The notes under the pieces: generated by a model
Database searches by the model: none
Told to the model about the DNA's origin: nothing
The model's input: the letters and a program-made list of their open reading frames with translations, nothing else
Part shown: positions 18,301-26,609 of the stretch, in pieces
How positions within the stretch are numbered: position 1 is the stretch's first letter
How the letters are laid out: each line of letters opens with the position of its first letter
Assembly (NCBI RefSeq): GCF_018383585.1
Contig: NZ_JAHAMK010000018.1
Location: forward strand, 1-64,000
DNA from: Microvirga sp. 3-52
GTDB taxonomy: Bacteria; Pseudomonadota; Alphaproteobacteria; Rhizobiales; Beijerinckiaceae
Direction: 5' to 3'
DNA length: 64,000 bases
Program-made: the position numbers and the translations under genes

Positions 18301-18851
18301 CTGATGGGAGCTTCCCGCGCCGTGTCGGACAGGCCGAAGCCTTCGTGCACGTGAGCGACGTGGCCGAGCGCGATATTCTCGATGGCGACTCCGCCGCCGA
18401 TGCGATCGGCGGTTTCGCGGCAGCCGCCCAGGTGCTCGGTGCTGCTCCGGCCGTCTACAGCCTCGACGCGAGCCGCCCGCAGCAGCCGAAAGCCCGCTCC
18501 TTGATTGAAGATATTGATCGTCTCGTGCGCGGTCGCCTGACGAACCCGCGCTGGATCGAAGGCCAGCTACGTCATGGCTGGCGCGGAGCAGCGGAAATCG
18601 CGCAGGGCGTCGATGCGCTCTTCGCCTTCGCCGCGACGACGGATGCGGTTCCATCGGCAACCCTCGATCTCGTGTTCACGGCCCTGATGGCTGACGGGTC
18701 GACCCGGGAACGGATTGAAGCTGCCAACCCCGCCGCCGCGCGAGCCATAAGCGAGCGTCTTGCGGACGCGCGCCGTCGTGGCCTGTGGCAGACGCGCGTC
18801 AATTCGGTTGCAGCCTTCTTCGACGATGGGCGGAAGGAGGCCGCCGAATGA
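15312..18851 (+). CDS. cobN: Cobaltochelatase subunit CobN, with palindromic insertion
   Basis: Large subunit of the aerobic ATP-dependent cobaltochelatase that inserts Co(II) into hydrogenobyrinic acid a,c-diamide. 1179 aa. The body from about residue 270 is a normal CobN/magnesium-chelatase H domain, including HLGTHGTTEWLPGKAVAL and PTGRNLATLDP. Between PRAFVWVPG (about residue 180) and YLLVYRSAVL (about 278), where I recall only a short linker in relatives, there are about 90 low-complexity residues. Residues 209-238 are translated from a 90-bp palindromic element. The frame stays open, so the gene may be functional. CobS and CobT are not in the window. Overlaps cobG by ATGA. Confidence 0.95.
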   Translation: MHLLPVTAISLDEGGEATDLQQPPGDIVVLSFADSDLGALAAAHRLAAGGASLRLASLRRLRHPLSVDLYIEKTAAKARFVLVRCLGGLEYWRYGIEHLTQACRAHGVKLAVLPGDDRPDPRLSAYATVAQPLCDELEAYFQGGGVNNMSRLLARIGVEIGEVDQAIQPPRAVPRAFVWVPGRPPIDGSSSNGPHSGRLVHRGPAPSSRHHRPCAGGPDPKSVAPPTIGMARTSPAMTAREAHDVLVTEDRVRGVEARIVTEPEAVLAGHSNERPLAYLLVYRSAVLSGDTQAVEALAAALAERSIDSLVLAVSSLKDPEAVAVVRRAIWTRRPDIIVTTTAFSSRDDESFVLDEADCPILQAIPVGSSREAWEASPRGLSAADLAMQIALPEFDGRVAAGPISFKSEEPADNALAFSRRVQAPDATGIDAVADMAAAWIGLARASRHERRLALVLSDYPARGGRAGFAVGLDTPASACAILDVLKEAGYAAERDFTTSDLMPRLTEGRTSIKVSLSRYRTWLDTLPAEWRNIIDGRWGRPENDPTFEAGAFRFHAIRAGNILVALQPDRGHGLDRKGSYHDPECPPSHGYLAFYFGLRVLENIHALVHLGTHGTTEWLPGKAVALSSTCWPRLAIGAVPVIYPFIVDDPGEAAPAKRRIGAVTIGHLTPQTAEAGLHGEAAALRDLVEEFSSAQVLHPGRAELVASEILGRARASGLASACGVDDGMPMDEALTRLDAHLCDLGEVTIRDGLHVFGSAPARLEACATGEREGLLRALDGRFVRPGPSGSPSRGQINVLPTGRNLATLDPRSIPTRAATELGWRAAAEVVRRHLQDEGDWPRRIVMDLWASPTLRSGGEDIAHALALMGVRPTWDHVSTRVTGFEIVPQPLLDRPRADVTLRVSGAFRDTFPDQIALLDQAARTVAALNEDDEWNELAAARRRGEALSRVFGSAPGTFGAGVSAQALDGAWVTKNDLGRTYLDGTSHAFGAAGEARADGSFPRRVGQAEAFVHVSDVAERDILDGDSAADAIGGFAAAAQVLGAAPAVYSLDASRPQQPKARSLIEDIDRLVRGRLTNPRWIEGQLRHGWRGAAEIAQGVDALFAFAATTDAVPSATLDLVFTALMADGSTRERIEAANPAAARAISERLADARRRGLWQTRVNSVAAFFDDGRKEAAE
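15853..15922 (+). repeat. Two hairpins inside cobN, upstream of the 90-bp element
   Basis: Perfect 10-bp arms CTGGAAGACC/GGTCTTCCAG (15853-15862, 15874-15883), then perfect 7-bp arms GGCCCTC/GAGGGCC (15888-15894, 15916-15922). They lie in the part of cobN that looks foreign to the family, so may be part of one composite insertion. Confidence 0.6.
15936..16025 (+). repeat. 90-bp REP-like palindromic element inside cobN
   Basis: Outer arms CGTCAT/ATGACG enclose two hairpins, CACCGGC/GCCGGTG and GGCCAGG/CCCGGCC (one mismatch), and CCCGAT/ATCGGG pairs between them. It begins exactly at codon 209 and encodes 30 residues, RHHRPCAGG to SPAMT. Two more 90-bp copies lie at 59602-59691 and 59779-59868. 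Confidence 0.88.
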
Positions 18852-20146
18852 GCGCGCAGCCTGTCAGCGGAAGACGCCGCGGGTGGTGTCCAGGCGTCCG
18901 TCGCCCCATGGCAACAGGCGACGGCCTGCTCGTGCGCCTGAGTCCATTCGGCGGCAGACTCAGCGCCGACCAGGCGCGCCTCATCGCCGATGCTGCACGC
19001 GAACACGGCAACGGCCATCTCGACATCACTGCCCGCGGCAACCTGCAGATCCGCGGCGTGAGCGACGGGACCTATCCCGACCTGCTTGCTCTCCTCGACC
19101 GAGAAGGCTTGGCCGAACCCGAGGGCGACGGCCCGAACCGGCTCACCGTTCTCTCGCCCCTGGCCCGTCTCGACCCGAACGACCGCTTTGACCCCTATAC
19201 CCTGGCCCAGGCGATCGAGAGCAAGACGGCCGCCCTGGACGGCCTGCCTGCAAAGTTCTTCGTCGCCATCGATGGCGGCGGGTCCATGCCGCTCGATTCC
19301 GTCGGGGCCGATCTTCATCTGGTGGCGGGCAAGGACGGATCGGTTGTTTTTGGCCTTCCCTCCTCCGGGGGCCTGGACAGGATCGGTGTGGCATCCTTCG
19401 CCGACGCCCTTGATGCAGCCCATGCGGTTCTCTCGAACTTCGCATCCCTGAGGCGCTCGGGACGAACGGAGGCGCGGCGTCTTCGTGATCTCGAGCCGTA
19501 CCTCGTTCAGGAATTGGCCGCGTCGGCGGCTCTGGAACCTGCAGCTGCCCTGCCGTCGCGCCCTCCGGCGCCGCGTGCAGGCGTAATCCCGGTCGACAAG
19601 GGATATGCCGTTCTTCTCGCCCTGCCGTTCGGCCGTTCTGGGACCGAGCAACTGGCGCAGGCAGCGGCGTGGTGCGAGCGCTTCGGCACGGCGGAGATCC
19701 GCCTGTCCTTTACGCGGGGCATCCTGTTGGCGGGAGTGCCGGGAAAGGATGTTCCGATGCTCCTCGACGAAGCCGGGAGGGCCGGCTTCGTCACCGACGC
19801 CGACGATCCCCGCCTGTCGCTCATCGCCTGCCCTGGCCGACCGGACTGCGCCAGCGCTTCGACCCCGGCGCCTGCGGACGCCTTGCGGATTGCCGGGTCC
19901 TGCAGCGACCTGCTGGCCGATGGCACAACCGTTCACGTCTCAGGCTGCCCGAAAGGCTGTGCTCATGCGGGCAGGGCCGATCTAACACTGGTGGGCCGCA
20001 CCGATGGACGCTATGACGTCGTGCCCCATGGCTCCACCCGCGATATTTCCACTCTTCACCTTTCCATCGACGAGATTATGACCTGTTTATTGCCTGCAAA
20101 GACCCGCGACAGCCTGCATCGCGCCTTTCCGGAGCGCGTCCGATGA
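18848..20146 (+). CDS. cobG: Precorrin-3B synthase
   Basis: Oxygen-dependent hydroxylation and lactone formation on precorrin-3A, the step that defines the aerobic pathway. 432 aa, nitrite/sulfite-reductase fold. Iron-sulfur/siroheme cysteines in ACPGRPDCASA and CPKGCAHAGRADLTLVG. The ATG at 18848 overlaps the cobN stop; a frame from 18785 is only its upstream extension. Coupled on both sides (ATGA with cobH). Confidence 0.93.
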   Translation: MSAQPVSGRRRGWCPGVRRPMATGDGLLVRLSPFGGRLSADQARLIADAAREHGNGHLDITARGNLQIRGVSDGTYPDLLALLDREGLAEPEGDGPNRLTVLSPLARLDPNDRFDPYTLAQAIESKTAALDGLPAKFFVAIDGGGSMPLDSVGADLHLVAGKDGSVVFGLPSSGGLDRIGVASFADALDAAHAVLSNFASLRRSGRTEARRLRDLEPYLVQELAASAALEPAAALPSRPPAPRAGVIPVDKGYAVLLALPFGRSGTEQLAQAAAWCERFGTAEIRLSFTRGILLAGVPGKDVPMLLDEAGRAGFVTDADDPRLSLIACPGRPDCASASTPAPADALRIAGSCSDLLADGTTVHVSGCPKGCAHAGRADLTLVGRTDGRYDVVPHGSTRDISTLHLSIDEIMTCLLPAKTRDSLHRAFPERVR

Positions 20147-20775
20147 GCGGATCCCGCGATTACATCCGCGAAGGCGCGGAGATCTATCGCCGTTCCTTCG
20201 CCGTCATCCGGACGGAGGCCGATCTCTCGCGCTTTTCCGGCACGGCGGAACGCGTCGTCGTGCGCATGATTCATGCCTGCGGCATGACCGACCTGCCGCG
20301 CGATGTCGATCTCTCGCCTGATTTCGCGGAAGTGGCGGAAGCAGCCTTGAAGCGCGGCGCGCCGATCCTATGCGACGCCAAGATGGTAGCGAACGGCATC
20401 ACCCGCGCGCGGCTGCCGGCGGGCAACGAAGTGATCTGCACCCTCGACGACCCCGGCGTTCCGGCACTCGCCGCTGACCTCGGCAACACCCGCTCGGCCG
20501 CCGCCATGGAACTGTGGCGCGAACGGCTGGAGGGCGCGCTCGTGGTGTTCGGCAATGCACCCACGGCCCTCTTCCACCTTCTCGAAATGCTTGATGCCGG
20601 AGTGCCCAAGCCTGCCGCCGTCATCGGCATTCCGGTCGGCTTCATCGGCGCGGCGGAATCCAAGGAGGCGCTCGCCCGGGACGGGCGCGTGCCGTACCTC
20701 GTCGTTCATGGACGCCGCGGCGGCAGCGCCATGGCGGCCGCGGCCGTCAATGCCCTCGCGAACCCGATCGAGTGA
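20143..20775 (+). CDS. cobH: Precorrin-8X methylmutase
   Basis: Moves the C11 methyl to C12, giving hydrogenobyrinic acid. 210 aa with the catalytic histidine in VVRMIHACGMTD, LCDAKMVANGI, and the C-terminal GFIGAAESKEAL motif. Start overlaps the cobG stop; cobI begins four bases after its stop. Confidence 0.95.
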   Translation: MSGSRDYIREGAEIYRRSFAVIRTEADLSRFSGTAERVVVRMIHACGMTDLPRDVDLSPDFAEVAEAALKRGAPILCDAKMVANGITRARLPAGNEVICTLDDPGVPALAADLGNTRSAAAMELWRERLEGALVVFGNAPTALFHLLEMLDAGVPKPAAVIGIPVGFIGAAESKEALARDGRVPYLVVHGRRGGSAMAAAAVNALANPIE

Positions 20776-20779
20776 GCCG

Positions 20780-21523
20780 ATGACCACCCAGGATCCCATC
20801 CGCCTCTTCGGCCTGGGCCTCGGCCCGGGCAATCCGGATTACATGACCGTCCGCGCCCGCAAGGTGCTGGAGACGGCGGACCGGCTCGTCCATTTCTGCA
20901 AGCGCGGACGGCGCGGCAATGCGCGCACCATCGCGGATGTCATCGTCGGCCGGAATCCGGAGCGGGAAATCGTCCTTGCCTACCCGGTGACGACCGAGAT
21001 CCCGGCCGATCATCCGGATTATGCGGCAGCCCTCAACCCGTTCTACGAGGAGGCGGCAGCGCGCCTTCTCGCCGAGGTCGAGACGGGACGCACCATCGCA
21101 GTTCTCTGCGAAGGCGATCCCTTCTTCTACGGCTCCTTCATGCATCTCTGGTGGCGCCTGAAAGACCGCGTTCCAATCGAAGTGGTACCGGCTGTCACAG
21201 CCATGTCAGGGGCGTGGACCCGGGCCGGGGCACCAATCACCTGGGGTGATGATGTGCTGACCGTCGTGCCCGGCACGCTGCCCGAGACCGAGCTCACGCG
21301 CCGACTTTCCGGCACCGATGCCGCCGTGGTGATGAAGCTCGGAAGCCATCTTCCGAAAGTCCGCGCGGTGCTCAAATCGACAGGACTTTTCGAGCGCGCC
21401 ATCTATGTGGAGCGCGCAACCATGGCGGATGAGAAGATCATCCCCCTGCCCGACCTCCCTGAGGATTTCGACGCTCCCTACTTCTCCCTGATCATCGTGC
21501 CCGGGCAAGGGAGGCGAGTATGA
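20780..21523 (+). CDS. cobI: Precorrin-2 C20-methyltransferase
   Basis: SAM-dependent methyltransferase of the tetrapyrrole methylase fold, 247 aa. GLGLGPGNPDYMTVRA at the N-terminus and CEGDPFFYGSFMHLW are family motifs. The ATG at 20780 gives the usual length; the frame extends to 20555 inside cobH but that is not coding. Overlaps cobJ by ATGA. Confidence 0.95.
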   Translation: MTTQDPIRLFGLGLGPGNPDYMTVRARKVLETADRLVHFCKRGRRGNARTIADVIVGRNPEREIVLAYPVTTEIPADHPDYAAALNPFYEEAAARLLAEVETGRTIAVLCEGDPFFYGSFMHLWWRLKDRVPIEVVPAVTAMSGAWTRAGAPITWGDDVLTVVPGTLPETELTRRLSGTDAAVVMKLGSHLPKVRAVLKSTGLFERAIYVERATMADEKIIPLPDLPEDFDAPYFSLIIVPGQGRRV

Positions 21524-22284
21524 CGGGGCTGCTCACCGTCGTCGGCCTAGGACCTGGCAATCCGCGCTATCTGACGCCCTCCGCTTCCGAAGCGCTCGCC
21601 TCCGCGACCGATATTGTCGGTTACGGCCCTTACGTGGACCTCGTGCCGGAAAGGCTGGGCCTTCGGCGGCATGCCTCCGACAATCGCGTCGAGCTCGACC
21701 GAGCACGCTTCGCGCTCGATCTCGCGGCGAAAGGCGCGCACGTGGCCATCGTCTCCGGCGGCGATCCCGGCGTCTTTGCCATGGCGGCCGCCGTGTTCGA
21801 GGCCGTCGACAATGGTGATCCGGCTTGGCGCAGCCTCGACATCCGCGTGGAGCCTGGCATCACGGCGATGCTCGCCGCGGCGGCTCGCGTCGGCGCGCCT
21901 CTCGGCGGCGATTTCTGCGCCATGTCGCTGTCGGATAACCTGAAGCCCTGGGAGATCGTTGCAGCACGCCTGAGAGCCGCTGTTGCTGCGGATTTCGTCG
22001 TGGCGCTCTACAATCCGATATCCTCAGCCCGACCCTGGCAGCTCGGGGCGGCGCTGGAAATCGTTGCCGAGACGCATGGCCCTGACACGCCGATCGTTCT
22101 GGCCCGCGCCGTGGGCCGGCCCGACGAGCGGATCAGAATCCTGCCTCTCGCCGAGGTGGAAGCGTCCATAGCCGACATGTCGACAATCGTGATCATCGGC
22201 GCCACCACCACACGGCTGATCGAGCGGCCTGAGGGCGAACAGCCTTACGTCTATACACCGCGCTTTTACGGAGAGCGGCCGTGA
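21520..22284 (+). CDS. cobJ: Precorrin-3B C17-methyltransferase
   Basis: Ring-contracting methyltransferase, 254 aa. VVGLGPGNPRYLTP start, GYGPYVDL, SGGDPGVFAMAAAV and ALYNPISSARPWQL are typical. Last gene of the unbroken plus run from hupE. Its 3' end overlaps the opposed cobK by 19 bp. Confidence 0.95.
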   Translation: MTGLLTVVGLGPGNPRYLTPSASEALASATDIVGYGPYVDLVPERLGLRRHASDNRVELDRARFALDLAAKGAHVAIVSGGDPGVFAMAAAVFEAVDNGDPAWRSLDIRVEPGITAMLAAAARVGAPLGGDFCAMSLSDNLKPWEIVAARLRAAVAADFVVALYNPISSARPWQLGAALEIVAETHGPDTPIVLARAVGRPDERIRILPLAEVEASIADMSTIVIIGATTTRLIERPEGEQPYVYTPRFYGERP

Positions 22285-23018
22285 AGACGCTCCAGCCAAT
22301 CGAGCGCCGCCTCGGCACTGGTGACCTCCTCGACGCCGAGCGGCGTTTCCGGCCGCGCCACGACGACAACCGGCAGGCCGAGAGACCGCGCGGCTGCGAT
22401 CTTCGGGTAGGTCGCCGCGCCGCCGGAATTCTTCGTCACCACCATGTCGATGCGCTCGCGCTCCATGAGCGCGCGCTCGGCCGCCTCATCGAACGGCGCC
22501 CGCTCCCGGATGGCAATCACGTTCGGCATCGGCAGCGCATCGCCGATCGGCTCGATGGTGCGCACCAGATAAGTGTGCTGCGGCGCAGCCGCGAAGGGTG
22601 CGAGTTCGAGGCGGCCCACCGTGAGGAAGACGCGACGCGGCGCCTCCCCGAGAGCCTGAACGGCCTCTCCCATCGAGGCCACCTCGATCCAGCGATCCCC
22701 CTCCTGCGGAACCCAGGCCGGTCGGCGCAGGGCGAGCAGCGGCACCTGAGCCTGCGCACAGGCCTCTGCCGCGTTGCGGGACATCACCGCGGCGAAGGGA
22801 TGAGTCGCGTCGATCACAGCCTCTATCCGCTCGATGCGCAGAAAGTCGGCGAGCCCCGCCACGCCGCCGAAGCCGCCGATGCGGGTTGGGATCGGCATGG
22901 GACGCGGATCGCTGGTGCGACCGGCCATGGACAGGAGCGGACTGAAATCAGGCTTACCGGCAAGCCGCGCCGCAAGTGCGGAGGCCTCTGTCGTGCCGCC
23001 CAGAATGAGGATGCGCAT
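22266..23018 (-). CDS. cobK: Precorrin-6A reductase
   Basis: NADPH-dependent reduction of precorrin-6A, 250 aa. MRILILGGTTEASALAARL nucleotide-binding start, IDATHPFAAVMSRNA, and late VTKNSGG. AAAGGAG sits just before the ATG at 23018; the frame extends to 23204 without coding character. Placed antisense inside an otherwise plus-strand series, divergent from cobL with 37 bp between starts. Confidence 0.93.
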   Translation of the reverse strand: MRILILGGTTEASALAARLAGKPDFSPLLSMAGRTSDPRPMPIPTRIGGFGGVAGLADFLRIERIEAVIDATHPFAAVMSRNAAEACAQAQVPLLALRRPAWVPQEGDRWIEVASMGEAVQALGEAPRRVFLTVGRLELAPFAAAPQHTYLVRTIEPIGDALPMPNVIAIRERAPFDEAAERALMERERIDMVVTKNSGGAATYPKIAAARSLGLPVVVVARPETPLGVEEVTSAEAALDWLERLHGRSP

Positions 23019-23055
23019 GCGCTCCTTTTCCCTGAATTCTGAGCAGGAGTCGAGC

Positions 23056-24270
23056 ATGGCGACAAACCGTCCCTGGCTCACCATCATCGGCATCGGCGAG
23101 GATGGGCGCGCGGGTCTCTCGCCTGCGGCTCTGGCTGCACTCGACCAAGCCGAATTCGTGATCGGCGGAGCGCGCCATCTTGATCTCGCGGCCCCTCTTG
23201 CCACGCAAACGCTCGCTTGGCCGAGCCCATTTGCGGACGGCTATGCGATCATCCTGGCCCGCCGCGGCCAGCCGACCTGCCTTCTCGCCACGGGCGACCC
23301 GTTCCATTACGGCGTCGGCGCTGAACTCGCGCGCCTCATCCCTGCCGAGGAAATCTCCTGCTTTCCGCAAGCATCCGCCTTCAGCCTTGCGGCCGCGCGC
23401 CTAGGCTGGTCGCTGCCCGATTGCGACTGCGTGAGCTTGCACGGCCGGGCCTTGGAGCGGATCATTCCTCATCTGCAGCCCGGCGCCCGCATCCTTGCTC
23501 TGTCTTGGGACGGCTCGACGCCGCGCAAACTCGCCAACCTGCTGCAGGCGCGGGGCTTCGGAGGATCGATGATCACCGTATGCGAATCCATGGGCGGCAC
23601 GCGCGAGCGCATCAGCCGCGCGGTTGCTGCCGATTTCGCCATGACGGGCATTGATCCGCTCAACACGATCGCCGTCGAGGTCGTGGCTGGGGGCAATGCC
23701 AGAGTCATCAATCTCTCACCGGGCCTGCCCGATGCCTTTTTCCAGAACGACGGCCAGCTCACAAAGGCGGAGATCCGCGCTCTCACCCTTGCCGCGCTCG
23801 CACCCAAGGTGGGTGAATTGCTGTGGGACATCGGCGCAGGTGCAGGCTCCATCGGCATCGAATGGTGCCTGCGCCATCCACGCAACTGCGGCATCGGAAT
23901 CGAGGAGCGGCCGGAGAGGGCCGAGCGAGCGCGCCGCAATGCGCTGGAACTCGGCGCGACCAAACTTGACATCCGTATCGGGCGTGCGCCGGAAGCCCTG
24001 GCCAATCTGCCCGCACCGGATGCCGTGTTCATCGGCGGCGGAGCCTCGGAAGTTGGTGTGTTCGACCAAGCCTGGGCGGCGCTGAAATCCGGCGGACGGC
24101 TCGTCATCAACGGCGTCACGCTCGAAACCGAGACGCTGCTCGGCACGCTCTATGGGCAGTATGGCGGCGCGATGCGTCGTCTGGCGGTCTCGCGTCTGGA
24201 GCCCGTTGGCGGCATGCACGGATGGCGGGCAGCGATGCCCGTCACGCAATGGTTGGTGACGAAGTCATGA
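23056..24270 (+). CDS. cobL: Precorrin-6Y C5,15-methyltransferase (decarboxylating)
   Basis: Fused CbiE-CbiT enzyme, 404 aa. N-terminal tetrapyrrole methylase domain (TIIGIGEDGRAGLSPAA, LATGDPFHYGVG) and C-terminal class I SAM methyltransferase domain (LLWDIGAGAGSIGIEWCL). AGGAG precedes the ATG at 23056. Overlaps cobE by ATGA. Confidence 0.95.
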   Translation: MATNRPWLTIIGIGEDGRAGLSPAALAALDQAEFVIGGARHLDLAAPLATQTLAWPSPFADGYAIILARRGQPTCLLATGDPFHYGVGAELARLIPAEEISCFPQASAFSLAAARLGWSLPDCDCVSLHGRALERIIPHLQPGARILALSWDGSTPRKLANLLQARGFGGSMITVCESMGGTRERISRAVAADFAMTGIDPLNTIAVEVVAGGNARVINLSPGLPDAFFQNDGQLTKAEIRALTLAALAPKVGELLWDIGAGAGSIGIEWCLRHPRNCGIGIEERPERAERARRNALELGATKLDIRIGRAPEALANLPAPDAVFIGGGASEVGVFDQAWAALKSGGRLVINGVTLETETLLGTLYGQYGGAMRRLAVSRLEPVGGMHGWRAAMPVTQWLVTKS

Positions 24271-24653
24271 TCATCGCCGGTGTCGGATTCAGGCGCAGCG
24301 TCGCCGCCGAGGAGATCGTGATGCTCGTGGAGCAGGCGCTTGAGCGTTCTGCGCTGACGCATGGTGCATTGGCAAAACTCGCAACCATTGAAGCTCTGGC
24401 CGATCTGCCGGCTTTCACGAAGGCAGCCCGCCGACTTGCCGTTGCCGCGATAGCAGTCGAGGAACAAGCGCTATTCGCCGCGGCGCCTCAAGTGCGTACG
24501 AAATCGGTACGCTCCCTCGCCGCTCATGGCGTCGGATCGGTTGCGGAAGCGGCGGCGCTTGCCGCCGCAGGACCTGGAGCCACGCTCGTTCTTGAGCGCA
24601 TCGCGTCGGCATCCGCCACCTGCGCCCTCGCCTGTCCGGAGACTGCGCCATGA
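24267..24653 (+). CDS. cobE: CobE, CbiG C-terminal-domain protein
   Basis: 128 aa similar to the C-terminal domain of Cbi[18 protein letters not shown] start, [28 protein letters not shown]. Needed in the aerobic pathway near the precorrin-5 stage, exact reaction not settled. Coupled by ATGA to both cobL and cobM. Confidence 0.9.
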   Translation: MIIAGVGFRRSVAAEEIVMLVEQALERSALTHGALAKLATIEALADLPAFTKAARRLAVAAIAVEEQALFAAAPQVRTKSVRSLAAHGVGSVAEAAALAAAGPGATLVLERIASASATCALACPETAP

Positions 24654-25423
24654 CCGTTCATTTCATCGGCGCCGGGCCTGGCGCGGCCGATCTCGTCACC
24701 GTGCGCGGGCGCAGCCTCATCGAGCGCTGTCCCGTCTGCCTCTATGCCGGATCCATCGTGCCGCCGGAGATCCTGACTTGGTGCCCGCTTGGCGCGCGGC
24801 TCGTCGACACCGCCCCTCTCGATCTCGATGCCATCACGGCGGAATACGTGCGGGCGCATGAGCAAGGTGAGGATGTGGCACGGCTCCATTCCGGCGACCT
24901 GTCGATCTGGAGCGCCATGGGCGAGCAGCTCCGGCGGCTCGATGCGCTCGGCATCCCCTACACGATCACGCCCGGTGTGCCAGCCTTCGCGGCCGCCGCC
25001 GCAGCATTGGTGCGCGAATTGACCGTGCCGGAAGTCGGACAGTCGGTGGTCCTCACCCGCACGTCAGGTCGGGCGTCCGCCATGCCGGAGACGGAGCGGC
25101 TTGCCACCTTCGCGCAGACCCGGGCGACGCTCGCCATTCATCTATCGATCCACGTCATTGAGCAGGTGGTCGAGGACGTGCTGCCGTTCTACGGCGCCGA
25201 TTGTCCCGCAGCGGTGGTCTGGCGCGCGTCCTGGCCAGACGAGCGGGTGATCAGGGGCACGCTGGAGACAATCGCCGCCATGGTCCGCGCCGAGAAGCTG
25301 GAACGCACGGCGCTGATCCTGATCGGACGGACGCTGGCAGCCAAGGACTTCCGCGACAGCGCCCTCTATTCGACCGATTACGACCGCCGCTTCCGTCCCG
25401 GCGTCCGCGAGGACAACCGATGA
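24650..25423 (+). CDS. cobM: Precorrin-4 C11-methyltransferase
   Basis: 257 aa tetrapyrrole methylase. [18 protein letters not shown] start, [28 protein letters not shown] and [17 protein letters not shown]. Its product goes to the C1 step, for which the next gene (cbiD, opposite strand, ending 11 bp downstream) is the candidate. Confidence 0.95.
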   Translation: MTVHFIGAGPGAADLVTVRGRSLIERCPVCLYAGSIVPPEILTWCPLGARLVDTAPLDLDAITAEYVRAHEQGEDVARLHSGDLSIWSAMGEQLRRLDALGIPYTITPGVPAFAAAAAALVRELTVPEVGQSVVLTRTSGRASAMPETERLATFAQTRATLAIHLSIHVIEQVVEDVLPFYGADCPAAVVWRASWPDERVIRGTLETIAAMVRAEKLERTALILIGRTLAAKDFRDSALYSTDYDRRFRPGVREDNR

Positions 25424-25434
25424 ATTACGTAGCG

Positions 25435-26538
25435 TCAGGCAACCGGATGGAACGGCATGCGGCCGACGAGTTGTCCGTCGCGGTCGAACACGGCGATCTC
25501 GAGAGCGATCTCGGCACCGCGCAGGGCCTTGGCCGCCGTACGCCAGGCATGCTGCGCCACCATGTCTCCCAACGGAAGGGCAAGGCTTTTCGCGTTCTCC
25601 AGCACTTCAAGCGCCGTATTGGCGCTTCGGGAAGCCTCCACAACGCTCGGCTCCGCACCAGTTTCCGCAAGGCGCTCGGCAAGCCAAACGAGATCGACTG
25701 CACCGGAGCGCGAATGCAGGTCGAGCAATCCTTGTCCGAGCTTCGTCATCTTGGCGATGCCGCCCGCTATCGTGACACGCGGGACCGGGTTGCGACGCAG
25801 GTATTTCAGCATGCCGCCGGCGAAATCACCCATGTCGATGAGGGCATGGTCCGGGAGGTCGTGCAGGATCTGCACTGCCCTCTCGGAGGTGGATCCGGTC
25901 GCTCCTGCCACATGGTCGAGGCCACCCGCGCGGGCCACGTCGATGCCGCGATAGATGCTGTGGATCCAGGCCGAGCAGGAATAGGGGACTACTACCCCGG
26001 TCGTGCCGAGGATCGACAGCCCGCCCAGGATACCGAGACGCGGATTGAGGGTCTTCTGCGCAATTGCCTCGCCACCCGGTATGGAGATCTCAACCTCGAT
26101 ATCCAAGGTTCCGCAGACACTGCGTGCCGCCTCCTCCAGGTTGTCGCGGATCATCTGGCGCGGAACCGGATTAATGGCAGGCTCACCCGGCGGCAGCGGC
26201 AGGCCGGCCCGGGTGACTGTGCCGACGCCCGGGCCTGCGCGGAACTTGATGCCCGAGCCCGGCGCGCCGTCACGGATGGTTGCAACCACCAGTGCGCCAT
26301 GGGTCACGTCCGGATCATCGCCCGCATCCTTGATCACACCCACCCGGGCACCGCCATCGCAAGGCTCACTATTGGCAAGGGCGAAGGCAGGCCGCGCCCC
26401 ACCTGGAAGCGCGATCTCGACGGGATCAGGAAAATCGCCTGTCTGCCAACCAAGATACGCCGCCTTGGCCGCCGCCGTGGCGCAGGCGCCCGTGGTCCAG
26501 CCCCGGCGCAACGGTCCGGCGGGTTTACTCTCGTCCAT
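25435..26538 (-). CDS. cbiD: Cobalt-precorrin-5B C1-methyltransferase (CbiD)
   Basis: 367 aa with the CbiD signature LRRGWTTGACATAAAKAA at the N-terminus, then KDAGDDPDVTHGA and PCSAWI-like segments typical of the family. CbiD belongs to the cobalt-early pathway, but it is found in several alphaproteobacteria whose other genes are of the aerobic type and which lack cobF, as here. The ATG at 26538 gives the usual start; the frame reaches 26577. Divergent from cobA across 71 bp. Confidence 0.93.
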   Translation of the reverse strand: MDESKPAGPLRRGWTTGACATAAAKAAYLGWQTGDFPDPVEIALPGGARPAFALANSEPCDGGARVGVIKDAGDDPDVTHGALVVATIRDGAPGSGIKFRAGPGVGTVTRAGLPLPPGEPAINPVPRQMIRDNLEEAARSVCGTLDIEVEISIPGGEAIAQKTLNPRLGILGGLSILGTTGVVVPYSCSAWIHSIYRGIDVARAGGLDHVAGATGSTSERAVQILHDLPDHALIDMGDFAGGMLKYLRRNPVPRVTIAGGIAKMTKLGQGLLDLHSRSGAVDLVWLAERLAETGAEPSVVEASRSANTALEVLENAKSLALPLGDMVAQHAWRTAAKALRGAEIALEIAVFDRDGQLVGRMPFHPVA

Positions 26539-26609
26539 ACGCTCTCTTACATCGTCCCCATGAATTCCAACAGCCATCCCGTGAATGTCGCTCGGGTCCG
26601 GAGGCCTGC

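Noticed and set aside
16857-18350. A 497-codon minus-strand frame
   Set aside because: Antisense shadow of cobN; no domain and high-GC codon artefact.
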